From S015-6 sp964384945 (lineage in GTDB: Bacteria > Desulfobacterota > DSWW01): 64,000 nt of DNA. The notes under the pieces were generated by a model that was not told the DNA's origin, ran no database searches, and saw only the letters and a program-made list of their open reading frames with translations. The stretch is taken from the NCBI GenBank assembly GCA_964384945.1, contig CAYLMK010000007.1:124001-188000 (forward strand). Reading direction: 5' to 3'. A program made the position numbers and the translations under genes. Below are positions 18,352 through 28,051 of the stretch, piece by piece; within the stretch, counting starts at the first letter, position 1, and each line of letters starts with the position of its first letter.

Positions 18352-20022
18352 TCAGAGAAGGCTGCGTTTCAGCCGGATGAAGGCAAGGAGCAGGAGGAGC
18401 CAGGGCGCAAGGAACGAGACGAACCCTTGAACGGGTCCCTCGACCGGGATCGTGCCGCAGTTGTCGAACCCGTTGCCGTTGCTGTCGATGCCGTCGTCGT
18501 CCCATTCCCAGGAACCCTTGTCCTCTCCGCTGCAGTCCCAGTCGATTCCGTCTTCAAAAGGGTCGCTCGCGCCCGGATGCAGCGAGGGATTCCGATCGTC
18601 ACAATCCTGCGCCCTGGCGACACCGTCTCCGTCGTCATCCTGACAATCATCCCCTGTGCCGTTCTCGTCTTCGTCCGCCTGGTCCGGATTGGAATGGAGG
18701 GGGCAATTGTCGGCATCGTCCGGCGCCCCGTCCGCGTCCATGTCTCCGTCGGCGGGCGGTCCGGTCGTATACAGGCTCCCGCCTGACGGTCCCCCGTTGC
18801 CCACGACCACGAGGCGCCCTTCGTGGACGACCGGGGCCGCGGCGATCCCGTGCCGCGCGCCGAATCCGCGCTCGTTCACCCGTGCCCAGCGGGCGCCGTC
18901 ATACCTCCACACCTCGCCCCCGGTGAACGGGTTCGTCGTGCAGATGTACAGGGCTCCCTCGAAAACGGCGCCGGCGTGATAGGTGACCGCGCGGGTATTG
19001 CGCATCGGCGGGCCGGCAAAGCGAACCTGGGTCCAGCCGTCTCCGGCGTAGCGCCAGAGTTCCGCGCCCGTATAGGCGTTCTCGGTACCGACGTAAAGCG
19101 CGCCCTGGTAGGAGAGCATCATGAGGGAGTTGCGATTGAAGACGTTGGAGCCGCCCCTTCCGAAACCGCTCGCGTTGACTTGCCTCCAGGAGAACAGGAT
19201 GTCCGGCAACCTCCCGCCGCTTGTGCGCCAGATTTCGGTGCCGGTGCCCGCGCGGAACGTGTCGTGAAAGTAGCCGTTTTCCGTGCCCGCATAGAGCAAC
19301 CCGTCATGGACGGCGAGCGTGGTGGCGTCGGAGTTGAGCGGGTCGAGAAACCCGGGGAGGCTGACCCGCGACCAAGCGGCTCCATCCGGGCTTCTCCAGA
19401 TTCCGCAGGGCGGGTTGAGGAAGGGCAGCGCCTGCGTGAAGATGCCTGCGTACAGGTCGCCCTCGAAGGTGACCAGAGAGGTCACGGCAAGGCCGGAGAA
19501 GGAGCCCGGGTCCACCCTCTCCCAATCCTCCAGCGTCCTGGGGTGCTCGATGCCCTCCCTTGTACGCCAGAGCTGGGCCCCCGTGTAGGGGTTCCATGCG
19601 CCGACATACAGACGGTCTTGGAAGACGTGCATCGCCGCAACGCTGAAGTTCTGCCAGCCCAAACCGTCCCCGGAATCAAAGCCGGTCGGGCACGCCTCCT
19701 GCCATACCCAGTCGTCCGCATCGCGGTAGATGCACAGGACCTGCAACCCCCCGGGCACCGGAGGCTCGGCGTCCAGATCCTGTTCACGCTGCGTCCCTGC
19801 GTAGAGGCGGCCATGAAACTCCACCATGGAGACGATCAGAAACTTTGCCTCCTCCCATGCCTCCCCCAGGGGAAGCCGCTCGAATCCGGCGCGGGCTGTC
19901 GGAACCCAGGGGCCGGCGGCAAAGAGGACGGCCGCCAGGAAGGCAGCCGTTGGCGGCAAGAGCCCGCAAGAGGGTGCCTTTCTGGGAAAAACGCTGCTCA
20001 TTTCTTCCCGGTCCTTGCCCAT
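18352..20022 (-). CDS. Secreted beta-propeller-like protein with thrombospondin type 3/MopE-like calcium repeats and C-terminal membrane anchor
   Basis: About 556 residues. ATG 20022 has GGAGGGG 7 bases upstream; 20061 is an alternative. A signal peptide (about 20-45, ending TARAG) is followed by at least five degenerate repeats of the form LY-x-G-T-x(6-8)-G-x-E-LWR, consistent with a beta propeller. Then come Asp/Asn-rich repeats (DGDMDADGAPDDADNCP; DDDGDGVARAQDCDD) of thrombospondin type 3 and MopE metal-binding type. The C-terminus has one hydrophobic helix and a basic tail (FIRLKRSLL), like sorting signals cut by exosortase or related proteases. Likely a surface-displayed protein; ligand unknown. 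Confidence 0.75.
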   Translation of the reverse strand: MGKDREEMSSVFPRKAPSCGLLPPTAAFLAAVLFAAGPWVPTARAGFERLPLGEAWEEAKFLIVSMVEFHGRLYAGTQREQDLDAEPPVPGGLQVLCIYRDADDWVWQEACPTGFDSGDGLGWQNFSVAAMHVFQDRLYVGAWNPYTGAQLWRTREGIEHPRTLEDWERVDPGSFSGLAVTSLVTFEGDLYAGIFTQALPFLNPPCGIWRSPDGAAWSRVSLPGFLDPLNSDATTLAVHDGLLYAGTENGYFHDTFRAGTGTEIWRTSGGRLPDILFSWRQVNASGFGRGGSNVFNRNSLMMLSYQGALYVGTENAYTGAELWRYAGDGWTQVRFAGPPMRNTRAVTYHAGAVFEGALYICTTNPFTGGEVWRYDGARWARVNERGFGARHGIAAAPVVHEGRLVVVGNGGPSGGSLYTTGPPADGDMDADGAPDDADNCPLHSNPDQADEDENGTGDDCQDDDGDGVARAQDCDDRNPSLHPGASDPFEDGIDWDCSGEDKGSWEWDDDGIDSNGNGFDNCGTIPVEGPVQGFVSFLAPWLLLLLAFIRLKRSLL

Positions 20023-20235
20023 CCGGGGCTCCCCTCCATTTTGGACCGTGCCGCGGGACATCCTGTCATCCCTGAGGGGAGGGTTCGAGAATCAAAGAAA
20101 AAACCCTCTCTCCGGGCGGGCGGAATCCGACCCGTTGAAGCGGCACCGACACGACTCGGGGAGCAACCGACGTGCCAGGGGGCTTTGGAGGGGGCAACGG
20201 CCGTAAGGCCTTGCGGGCGGCGGGCTCCCGCCGGG

Positions 20236-23200
20236 TCAGGACGCGGCCGCACCCGCGGCGGGCCGCTGCCGGGAGGCCAGATGCGCATCGAGGCGGGAGC
20301 GGACTCTCCGGAATTCGGCTTCGAGCTCATGGACAATCCGCCCTGCCGTCTCGGGGTCTCCGTCAACCCCGGTCCGCTCCAGTTGCAAGGCGATCTCCTC
20401 CAGGCCTTTGGCTCCCGCGTGTGCGCTCGATCCCCGGATGTTGTGAGCCTTGCGCCTGAGAACCTCTTCGTTCCGGTCTCGCAGCGCGGCGATCAGGTCC
20501 GCCACGTGCCGCTCCGTCTCGACAAGGAACGATTCGATGAGCTCCTGCTCGAATTCTACGTCACCTCCGGTCAAATCGCCGAGGCGCCGCACGTCCACCG
20601 CGGCCGTCTCGTCGAATTCTGCCTGCGGGCCGGACGGCATCCGGACGCTTTCGGCTTCAAGCCACCTCTTCAGAATATCCCGGAGGGCCGGGCCGTCGAT
20701 CGGCTTGCTGATGTAGTCGTTCATACCCGCATCGAGGCATTTCTCCCTGTCCCCCTTGAGTGCATGAGCGGTCATGGCGACGATCGGGATATCCCGGCGC
20801 AGCACGGTGGCCCCGGAGCCCCGAATCGCGCGGGTGGCCTCCAGGCCGTCCATCTCCGGCATCTGGACGTCCATGAGAACCAGATCGTACGGAACCGTCT
20901 CCAGGGCCCTGACCGCTTCCTTTCCGTTGGCGACCGCGTCGGCGTAATACCCCATTCTCTCCAGTATCCGGAGGGCCACCTTCTGGTTGACCGCGTTGTC
21001 CTCGGCCACAAGAACGCGAATTCTCCGTTTCGTCCCTTCCCCGGCGCCGCACCCGGATGCGATCCGGCGGGCGTCCGGGCCGGCTCGGTTGCCCGCATCG
21101 GTATCGGCCGACGGGAAAGGAGTGCCGCGCAGCTCACCCGCAGCGACGGTCTCGGGTCGGTTGCCCCGCGGCGGCTTCTCCAGAACCGCCGTGAACCAGA
21201 ACTCCGAGCCCAGGCCCTCCCGGCTCTCGACACCGATCGACCCGCCCATCCTCTCGGTCAGTTGCTTGCTGATGGCCAGCCCCAGGCCCGAACCGCCGTA
21301 CCGGCGGTGGATGGAGGCATCCGCCTGTGAGAACGACTTGAACAGTCGATCGAGTCTGTCCGCAGGAACGCCGATTCCGGTATCCTTCACGGAGAAGCGA
21401 ACCGTCACTTGGCCGTCTTTTTGTTGCTCCAAGGCCACGCGCGTTTGCACGGTGCCTGTCTCGGTGAACTTCACCGCGTTTCCGATCAGATTGAGCAGTA
21501 CCTGGCGAAGCCTGCCCGGGTCGCCGCGCACCCGGGAAGGCACGTCCGGTTCGATCCGGCAGGTGTATTCCAGCCCCTTTCCCCTTGCCCGCGCCGCCAG
21601 CACCTCGACCACATCCTCCACCGCTCTGTGCAGGTCGAAATCCAGGGCTTCGAACTCCATCCGGCCCGCCTCGAGCTTCGAGAAGTCCAGGATGTCGTTG
21701 ACAAGCGCGAGAAGGCAGTCCGTGCAGGCCCGGATCGTCTCTGCGTACTCCCTCTGGTGGGGGTGGAGCTCGGTCTCCAGCAGCAGCCCCGTCATCCCGA
21801 TCACTCCGTTCATGGGGGTGCGGATTTCGTGGCTCATGTTGGCCAGAAACTGACTCTTTGCCTCGCTGGCGGCCTGCGCATCCCTGGCAAGCCGCTCGGA
21901 GCAGGCCGTAGCCTCCTCCAGCCTCCTGTTGGCCTCGATCAGGTCGCGGCAGGCCTTCTCCGCCGCCTCCTTCGCCCCGCGCAGGGATTCCTCGACCCTC
22001 TGCCGCTCGGCGATCTCCTGCTTGAGTTCGGCCGTCCGCCTCTCAACCCGGGCCTCCATCTCATCATAGGCGGCCCTCACCAATTCCTCTGCCCGCTTCC
22101 GCTCCCGGATGTCACGCATCGTAAGCTGCAGGAGCCGGTCATTGAGCACCGAGAAGGCCTTGATCGTCACCTCCCCGTCGATCAGATCCCCCTTCCGGTT
22201 TTGCACCTGGAAATAGAAGGACTGCGGCCCCGCCGTCCGCGCATGCTCCATCCTCTCGTTGAGCCTCTCCGCCGAAGGCTGTCCGTCCGGCTGCATCGAG
22301 GGCAGGAAGGCATCAAGGGTTCGGTCGATGATGTCCCCCCGCGTGCAGCCCAGCAAGGCGCACGCCTGCTCGTTGCAGTCGAACACCACGTCGTTCAGGA
22401 GGAACAGGGCGTCCGGAAAGCTCTCGAAGAGGGAACGGTACCGGTGCTGTGCCTCGGCAAAGGACCTCAGGACGGCCAGGCGCCTGTCCGACTCCTGGAG
22501 GAGTTCAAAGGGGGTCCTTCTTTGCAGCCCCTTCAAGCCCATCACGCGCGCCACGTCCCAGGCCTTGTCCGTCAGTGCCTCGGCGATTCGGCCGAGGGCT
22601 TCCTCGGAAAGCGAAAGGGCGGCCCGCACCTCCTCCGGAACCAGCCTCGGCACGTCGTCCCCGCTGCCCCCGACTTTCTGGACATGGGCGACCGCATTGG
22701 ACAAGCCGACGATGGCGGTCAGCCTTGCCGCCGGATCCCCTCCGCGGATCTCCGCAGGGTCCCGGTGATGAAGGGAAACGGCGGTGCAGATATGCTCCGG
22801 GATCTTCCATTTTCGGAGCAACTCGCCGCCCACGGCTGCGTGATCGACCCCCAGGACCGCGCGCTCCGCCTCGGCTACGGTCACCTTCCTTCCGTCGGCG
22901 AGCCGGATCACCCGCTCCCATTCCTCGGGCAGGTATTGGGAGAGGAGAATCTTGCCCATGTCGTGCAGCATGCCGCAGACGAACGATTCCTCGACGAGCG
23001 AGACGGCGGAACCGATCTGCCCGCTCACATCCCTGCAGCAGACCCCGCAGGCCAGGGAATGGAGCCAGAATGCGTTCGGGTCGAAACCGCCGGAAGCCTT
23101 CTTCCTGTCGAAGAGGCCCATGATGGAAAGGGTCAGAACGGTGCTCTTGACGGCATTGAAGCCGATGAACCTCACCGCGTCCGGGATGGTGCCGATATTG

Positions 23201-23403
23201 CCGGAGCGGCTGTAGACGCCCGAGTTGGCCATCTTGAGCGTCTTTGCAGTCAAAGACGGGTCGCTCTCGATCAGCCGGGCCACATCCTTGACCGAACTGA
23301 ACTCGTCCTCGGTGATCTCGAGCAACTTGACCGCGACCGCCGGAAGCACCGGAAGTCCCTCGATTCTCTGTAACAACCGTTCAACGGTCTCTCGAACGCT
23401 CAT
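20236..23403 (-). CDS. Hybrid sensor histidine kinase with N-terminal HDOD domain, PAS, receiver and HPt
   Basis: 1055 residues with no membrane helix. Domain order is HDOD (about 15-215; PVLPAVAVKLLEI, GMLHDMGKI), PAS (about 295-410), coiled coil, HisKA with H525 in NMSHEIRTPMNG, HATPase (NLIGNAVKFTE, DTGIGVP, GSGLGLAIS), receiver with D845 in MDVQMPEMDG, and HPt with H987 in KAHNIRGSSAH. A complete phosphorelay in one chain lets phosphate pass to an unseen second regulator. HDOD domains are output modules in most proteins, so its N-terminal place here suggests sensing or a combined output. ATG 23403 is chosen because the HDOD homology starts right after it. Confidence 0.92.
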   Translation of the reverse strand: MSVRETVERLLQRIEGLPVLPAVAVKLLEITEDEFSSVKDVARLIESDPSLTAKTLKMANSGVYSRSGNIGTIPDAVRFIGFNAVKSTVLTLSIMGLFDRKKASGGFDPNAFWLHSLACGVCCRDVSGQIGSAVSLVEESFVCGMLHDMGKILLSQYLPEEWERVIRLADGRKVTVAEAERAVLGVDHAAVGGELLRKWKIPEHICTAVSLHHRDPAEIRGGDPAARLTAIVGLSNAVAHVQKVGGSGDDVPRLVPEEVRAALSLSEEALGRIAEALTDKAWDVARVMGLKGLQRRTPFELLQESDRRLAVLRSFAEAQHRYRSLFESFPDALFLLNDVVFDCNEQACALLGCTRGDIIDRTLDAFLPSMQPDGQPSAERLNERMEHARTAGPQSFYFQVQNRKGDLIDGEVTIKAFSVLNDRLLQLTMRDIRERKRAEELVRAAYDEMEARVERRTAELKQEIAERQRVEESLRGAKEAAEKACRDLIEANRRLEEATACSERLARDAQAASEAKSQFLANMSHEIRTPMNGVIGMTGLLLETELHPHQREYAETIRACTDCLLALVNDILDFSKLEAGRMEFEALDFDLHRAVEDVVEVLAARARGKGLEYTCRIEPDVPSRVRGDPGRLRQVLLNLIGNAVKFTETGTVQTRVALEQQKDGQVTVRFSVKDTGIGVPADRLDRLFKSFSQADASIHRRYGGSGLGLAISKQLTERMGGSIGVESREGLGSEFWFTAVLEKPPRGNRPETVAAGELRGTPFPSADTDAGNRAGPDARRIASGCGAGEGTKRRIRVLVAEDNAVNQKVALRILERMGYYADAVANGKEAVRALETVPYDLVLMDVQMPEMDGLEATRAIRGSGATVLRRDIPIVAMTAHALKGDREKCLDAGMNDYISKPIDGPALRDILKRWLEAESVRMPSGPQAEFDETAAVDVRRLGDLTGGDVEFEQELIESFLVETERHVADLIAALRDRNEEVLRRKAHNIRGSSAHAGAKGLEEIALQLERTGVDGDPETAGRIVHELEAEFRRVRSRLDAHLASRQRPAAGAAAS

Positions 23404-23614
23404 GGTCGTCCCGAACGGTGCGCTCCCGAGCAGCAAAGAAACGCCTCGTGAATAAATGCGGCCCCCGTTGCGCCATCGAATTCCTTATCGGACGTTTTCC
23501 CCTTTTCGCTTAGCCCTTTGCGCAGCGGGCGGAGCGCTGGAAAACGGCCGGCCCCTCGGCTAGGATGGTCGCCCGAGGTTCGGCCACGCAGAGAATCGGT
23601 TCCGGTGCACGTGC

Positions 23615-24790
23615 ATGAACGATCGGCCCGCGGCGCGCCCGCATCGTCGGTTTCGAATCGCCGTCGACGCCTCTTCCGTGCTCAAGGAGAGGACCGGCGT
23701 GGGCATGTACACGTACCACCTGCTCCTGCACCTTGCCCCTCGGCTGCGCGATCATGCGCTCGTGGCATGGGTCAACGCCCCGCTCGGGCGACGCGGCGTC
23801 AGCGAGGAGTTCGACAGGCTCCCCCTGACGCTCAAGCGGACGCGAATACCGGGCAGGCTGTTGCTCTCCCTCTGGAGGCGCGTCCCGCATCCTACGGTGG
23901 AAAGCCTTCTGGGCAGGGTCGACCTCTTCCATTCGCCGAATTTCTTCTACCACCCCCACCGAAGCGATACGATGACGGTCGCAACGATCCACGACCTCTA
24001 CTTTCTTTCCCATCCGGAAACGGCCGAGCGTTACGGGGGAAGGTATTTCCGGAAGGCGCTCCGGCGGTATGCGAACCGGATCGATCACTTCATCGCGGTT
24101 TCGGAGTGCACCCGAAGGGATCTGATCGAGCAACTGGACGTTCCGCCCGACAAGATCACCGTCATTCATCACGGGCTCGACCCCATCTTCCAGGGCCGAC
24201 CCGTGACGGATGCGTCCGGACTCGCGCCGGCCCTCCGCATCGACAGGCCCTTCTTTCTCTCGGTGGGGACGATCGAACCCAGGAAGAACCATACCTTTCT
24301 GATCGAAGCCCTTCATGCGTGGCGCATGCAGAGCGGCGAGGACATCCTGCTGGTGATCGCAGGCAGGCGGGGCTGGGGCGCCGAGGGCGTCGCCCGAGCC
24401 GTCGAGAAGCTGCATGCAGAGGAGTGGGTCCGGATGACCGGTTACGTGGACCGGGAAACCCTCCACCGGCTTTATTGCGGGTGCAGGGCCGTGATTCTCA
24501 CGCCCCTGTATGAAGGATTCGGCCTGCCGGCCCTGGAGGCCATGGCATGCGGCGCCCCGGTGCTCGCCTCGGACGTCCCGGCGCTCCGGGAGGTGCTCGG
24601 CGGGGCGGGACATTTCTTTCCCGTCGACAACCGGGAGGCGTTCCTGACCTGCCTGGCCTCCCTTCTTGACGAGCGGGGAGGAACGGCAAAACGGGTGCAG
24701 GCAGGCAGGGTCCGCGCCGGAGGCTTCACGTGGGACAAGGCGGCCGAGAGCACGTGCCGGGTCTACGAGAGGCTGCTGGCATGCCGCTGA
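23615..24790 (+). CDS. GT4-family glycosyltransferase
   Basis: 391 residues, GT-B fold. The N-terminal acceptor half opens with VDASSVLKERTGVGMYTYHL. The linker/nucleotide half has FFLSVGTIEPRKNH, and the catalytic EX7E region is YEGFGLPALEAMACGAPV. It probably adds a sugar from a nucleotide donor to a lipid-linked glycan at the inner face of the membrane. It is the first gene of the glycan locus and is divergent from the HDOD kinase. The next GT gene is 131 bases away and has its own promoter. Confidence 0.92.
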   Translation: MNDRPAARPHRRFRIAVDASSVLKERTGVGMYTYHLLLHLAPRLRDHALVAWVNAPLGRRGVSEEFDRLPLTLKRTRIPGRLLLSLWRRVPHPTVESLLGRVDLFHSPNFFYHPHRSDTMTVATIHDLYFLSHPETAERYGGRYFRKALRRYANRIDHFIAVSECTRRDLIEQLDVPPDKITVIHHGLDPIFQGRPVTDASGLAPALRIDRPFFLSVGTIEPRKNHTFLIEALHAWRMQSGEDILLVIAGRRGWGAEGVARAVEKLHAEEWVRMTGYVDRETLHRLYCGCRAVILTPLYEGFGLPALEAMACGAPVLASDVPALREVLGGAGHFFPVDNREAFLTCLASLLDERGGTAKRVQAGRVRAGGFTWDKAAESTCRVYERLLACR

Positions 24791-24828
24791 GCCTCCCGGA
24801 ATCGCTGCAAAGGCCGGGCGGATCGTTG

Positions 24829-24858
24829 TTGACACCTCCCCCGGCTGTCCCCTATCCT
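24829..24858 (+). promoter_or_regulatory. Sigma-70 promoter of the second glycan transcription unit
   Basis: TTGACA (24829-24834), an 18-base spacer and TATCCT (24853-24858). The start would be near 24865, leaving about 55 bases before the TTG of the next glycosyltransferase. The -10 context CCCTATCCT recurs in the promoter at 38715-38743. Confidence 0.6.
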
Positions 24859-24921
24859 CCACGGCAAGAATCCTTCCGCCCGGAACGGGCCGACCGATGA
24901 ATCCGAGTCGCTGGGGATCGA

Positions 24922-26067
24922 TTGCTTCGCGTTGCCATAGACATTCAGCCGGTCGCGCAGGCCAGAACGGGTGTAGGGCAGTTTACGTACCACCTGGTCA
25001 AGGCACTGCCGCGCGTCGCAGGCGCGGACCGTTATACGCTCTTTCTGTTTGATTTTCGCAGGAGGTTCCGTGACGGTTCGCTCGAGCGCGGGAACGTTAC
25101 CCTTAAGAGGATTCGATGGCCGGGCGTGGCCGCCAGGGGCCTGTGGTCCGCATTCGGCTGGCCGCCGGTCGAGCAGATCGTGGGCCGGTTCGACCTCTTT
25201 CATTTCACCAATTACATGATCCCGCCCATGCGCGAGAACCGGGCCGTCACCACGATCTACGACATGGGCTTCCTGCGTCATCCGCAGTACGTGGATCCCA
25301 GGGCGATGAAGTGGCCCTTGCGGCACGCGGAGGAGAGCGCGGCAAGGGCGGCGGGAGTAATCACCGTGTCGGAGTTTTCCAAGTCGGAGATCGTAACCCT
25401 CCTCGGCCTTCCGCCCGACCGCGTGCACGTCGTCTACCCCGGGGTGTCGGAGGATTTCGGAGCCGAGCGATGCGACCCGGAGCCTTCCGCCGTCCAGGCG
25501 AAGTACGGTCTTTCCAATCCCTATGCTCTGTGCGTGGGAACCATCGAGCCGCGCAAGAACCTTCCGACCCTGCTCAGGGCCTACGCGAAGAACCTCCCCT
25601 TTTTTCGAACGCGGGGATGCAGGCTCGTCCTGGCGGGCAGGAAGGGATGGGGAACGGCCGAGGTGTTCCGCACGCTTCGGAGCTGCGGCCTGGAGCGGGA
25701 TGTTCTGTTGACCGGATACGTGTCGGATGCCGAACGGATCCCGATCTACCGTGCTGCGCAGTTCGCCGTGTTTCCTTCTTTCTACGAGGGATTCGGCATG
25801 CCCCTGCTCGAGGCGATGGCGGCGGGAACGCCCGTCCTTGCATCCGACATTCCCGCGCACCGGGAGGTTCTGGCCGATGCAGGCCGTTTTTTTGCGGCCG
25901 AAGACGAGGACGAGCTGGGTCGGCGGATGCGGGAGCTCGCGGAGGACCGCGACCTGCGGAGAGAGCTGGCCGAAAGGGGCAGGCGGCGGGCTTGCCTTTT
26001 TACCTGGGAGAGGTCGGCCGCCGCGCTCGGCCGTATCCATCAATGTGTGGCGGAGGAATGGGCTTGA
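24922..26067 (+). CDS. GT4-family glycosyltransferase
   Basis: 381 residues starting at TTG (RVAIDIQPVAQARTGVGQF), with GGGGA about 5 bases upstream. GT-B fold with YALCVGTIEPRKNL and the donor-site region YEGFGMPLLEAMAAGTPV. It resembles its neighbour at 23615 in motif layout, so the pair may come from an old duplication or add successive similar sugars. It lies at the head of the main glycan operon, downstream of a sigma-70 promoter. Confidence 0.92.
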   Translation: MLRVAIDIQPVAQARTGVGQFTYHLVKALPRVAGADRYTLFLFDFRRRFRDGSLERGNVTLKRIRWPGVAARGLWSAFGWPPVEQIVGRFDLFHFTNYMIPPMRENRAVTTIYDMGFLRHPQYVDPRAMKWPLRHAEESAARAAGVITVSEFSKSEIVTLLGLPPDRVHVVYPGVSEDFGAERCDPEPSAVQAKYGLSNPYALCVGTIEPRKNLPTLLRAYAKNLPFFRTRGCRLVLAGRKGWGTAEVFRTLRSCGLERDVLLTGYVSDAERIPIYRAAQFAVFPSFYEGFGMPLLEAMAAGTPVLASDIPAHREVLADAGRFFAAEDEDELGRRMRELAEDRDLRRELAERGRRRACLFTWERSAAALGRIHQCVAEEWA

Positions 26068-26134
26068 TCGGGATCGGCGGGTTTTCCCGGTCCCTTTGGC
26101 CGCCTGAAGACTGAGACGAGCCTGCAGGACGCCC

Positions 26135-28051
26135 GTGCGGAGCCCCCTGAAAGATCTCGAATCGGACCGAAACCGGGCCGCCGGCCACGGACCGCGGGCC
26201 TGCCTCGGGATCGGTCTTGCGTATCTTCTTCTCACGCTCGTCCTCACCCATCCTCTGGCCTGGAGGCTCGACACGCACCTGTGCGGCGACGTGGGAGACA
26301 ACTATGCCTTCCTCTGGCAGTTGCGCTGGTTTTCGACCGCCCTGCTCGACCTGCACATCTCGCCCTTTCACACTCCCGACCTCCATTACCCCGAGGGGGC
26401 CTCTCTCCTTCTCAATCCTACCACGCTCTGCAACACGGCGCTTTTCATCCCGTTGCAGCGGTTCTTCTCCTACCTGACCGCCTACAACCTCCTCGTGCTG
26501 GCCTCGTTCTGGCTGTCGGCCCTGACCGCGTACGCGCTCGTTTTCGCCCTCACGCGCTCCCGTGCCTCTGCTTTCGTCGGAGGGTTCGTCTACGCCTTCT
26601 CCTCCTTCCATTTCGGCCACGCGCTCGGCCACCTCAGCACCCTCTCGATTCATTGGATCCCCCTGTTTGTTCTCTATCTCCTCCAGGCCCTGCACACACA
26701 CAGGATGCTTCCCACAGGACTTGCCTGCCTCTTCCTCATCCTGAGCGCCCTGTGCTGCTGGCATTTCCTTCTTTGCGGCAGCCTTCTGCTTGTCTGGACG
26801 GTTCTCTTCTTTTCATTTCCCTGGAGACGTTCCGAAGGCCTGCGGGCGGTTCGCAGGGGCGCCGCCATCCTCTCCATCACCCTCGCCGCCCTGTCGCCCC
26901 TGCTGGTGCCCATGATGATCGAGGCTGCCAAGAAGGTCTCGGTCTCCGGGCATCCGCCCGCACACTACCCGGCGGATCTCGTCTCTTTTTTCGTCCCGAA
27001 TTTCACCTCCACCTTCGGGATGCTCTTTTCCCAGGTGTGGATGCGGTTCCGGGCCAACCCGATCGAGAGCTCGGTCTACGTCGGCTACGCCGTCCTCGGG
27101 TTCGCGCTCTGGGGCCTCCTCCGGACGCCCCTGCGGAGCCTTGCGTACTGGCTCGGAACCCTGGCCTTGTTCTTCCTCCTGTCGCTCGGCCCCTTTCTGA
27201 ACGTGCTCGGAAAGGAGCTGCCCGTTCCCCTGCCCTATGCGGTCCTCCACCGTCTCGTTCCGTACGCATCTGTCGCAGGGGTTCCGGCGCGGTTCCATGC
27301 GGTCTCACTCGTCTGCCTGGCGGTGCTCTGCGGGTTCGGGGTGAGGAGCGCCCTCGGCGACCTGCGGGCGAGCCCGCGCGGCACGGCGCGCAGGGTCGGC
27401 CTGGCCGTCGCCGCGGCGTCCCTCTTTCTCCTCCTCCTGGTCGAGCACCTGCATGTGCCCATGTTCGCGACCGAGCATCGCGTTCCCCCCTTCTACGCCT
27501 CCCTCGGACAGGACCCGGAAGCTTACGCGCTCGTCGACTTCACGGCGCGGGGCAAGGCCCTGTTTTGCCAGAGCGTCCACCGCAAGAAGCTCGTGGGCGG
27601 CTACGTCGCCCGGGGCGGCGAAGGCCGGAATACCTTCCTCAAGGAGTCGGAGATCGTCCGGCACGTCCACTCCGCTGCGACGGCCGCCTCCGGAGGCGCG
27701 CCGGAGGCGGTCGGCCTCGAGGCGCGGCGGATCCTCGAGGCCTACGATATACGATACCTCATCTTTCCGAGACCGGGGTACGGCCGGGAGAAGGCCCTGT
27801 CCGATTCGATCCTTCGATCTGCGGAGGCCGTCCTGAAGTCGAGGGGCCCGGTCGGCCTGGCCGGCTTCGCCCTGAAGATCCGGTGCTTGTTCGCGTTCCA
27901 TCCGGAATGGCTTCCGTCGAACACGATCGGTGCGTTTGTCCCGGAGTCGGAACGAATCGTCACGAGGCAGTGGTCGCTTCCCGTGGCTTACGAAGACGAG
28001 GAGATTCGTGTATACTCCTTGCGTTCCCAGACCGAACGGCCCCGTCCATGA
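26135..28051 (+). CDS. Polytopic membrane protein, probable lipid-linked-sugar glycosyltransferase of the GT39-like (GT-C) type
   Basis: 638 residues with about 11-12 membrane helices between residues 25 and 445, then a soluble periplasmic domain of about 190 residues. The first loop has GDVGDNYAFLWQLRW, the acidic motif pattern of GT-C enzymes that use polyprenyl-phosphate sugars. A role in modifying the glycan on the outer face of the membrane fits. It starts at GTG (26135) after GCAGGA and ends in a 4-base ATGA overlap with the radical SAM gene. Confidence 0.7.
   Translation: MRSPLKDLESDRNRAAGHGPRACLGIGLAYLLLTLVLTHPLAWRLDTHLCGDVGDNYAFLWQLRWFSTALLDLHISPFHTPDLHYPEGASLLLNPTTLCNTALFIPLQRFFSYLTAYNLLVLASFWLSALTAYALVFALTRSRASAFVGGFVYAFSSFHFGHALGHLSTLSIHWIPLFVLYLLQALHTHRMLPTGLACLFLILSALCCWHFLLCGSLLLVWTVLFFSFPWRRSEGLRAVRRGAAILSITLAALSPLLVPMMIEAAKKVSVSGHPPAHYPADLVSFFVPNFTSTFGMLFSQVWMRFRANPIESSVYVGYAVLGFALWGLLRTPLRSLAYWLGTLALFFLLSLGPFLNVLGKELPVPLPYAVLHRLVPYASVAGVPARFHAVSLVCLAVLCGFGVRSALGDLRASPRGTARRVGLAVAAASLFLLLLVEHLHVPMFATEHRVPPFYASLGQDPEAYALVDFTARGKALFCQSVHRKKLVGGYVARGGEGRNTFLKESEIVRHVHSAATAASGGAPEAVGLEARRILEAYDIRYLIFPRPGYGREKALSDSILRSAEAVLKSRGPVGLAGFALKIRCLFAFHPEWLPSNTIGAFVPESERIVTRQWSLPVAYEDEEIRVYSLRSQTERPRP

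Noticed and set aside
18823..21330. An 835-codon plus-strand frame
   Set aside because: It lies opposite the propeller protein and the hybrid kinase and has shadow-type composition.
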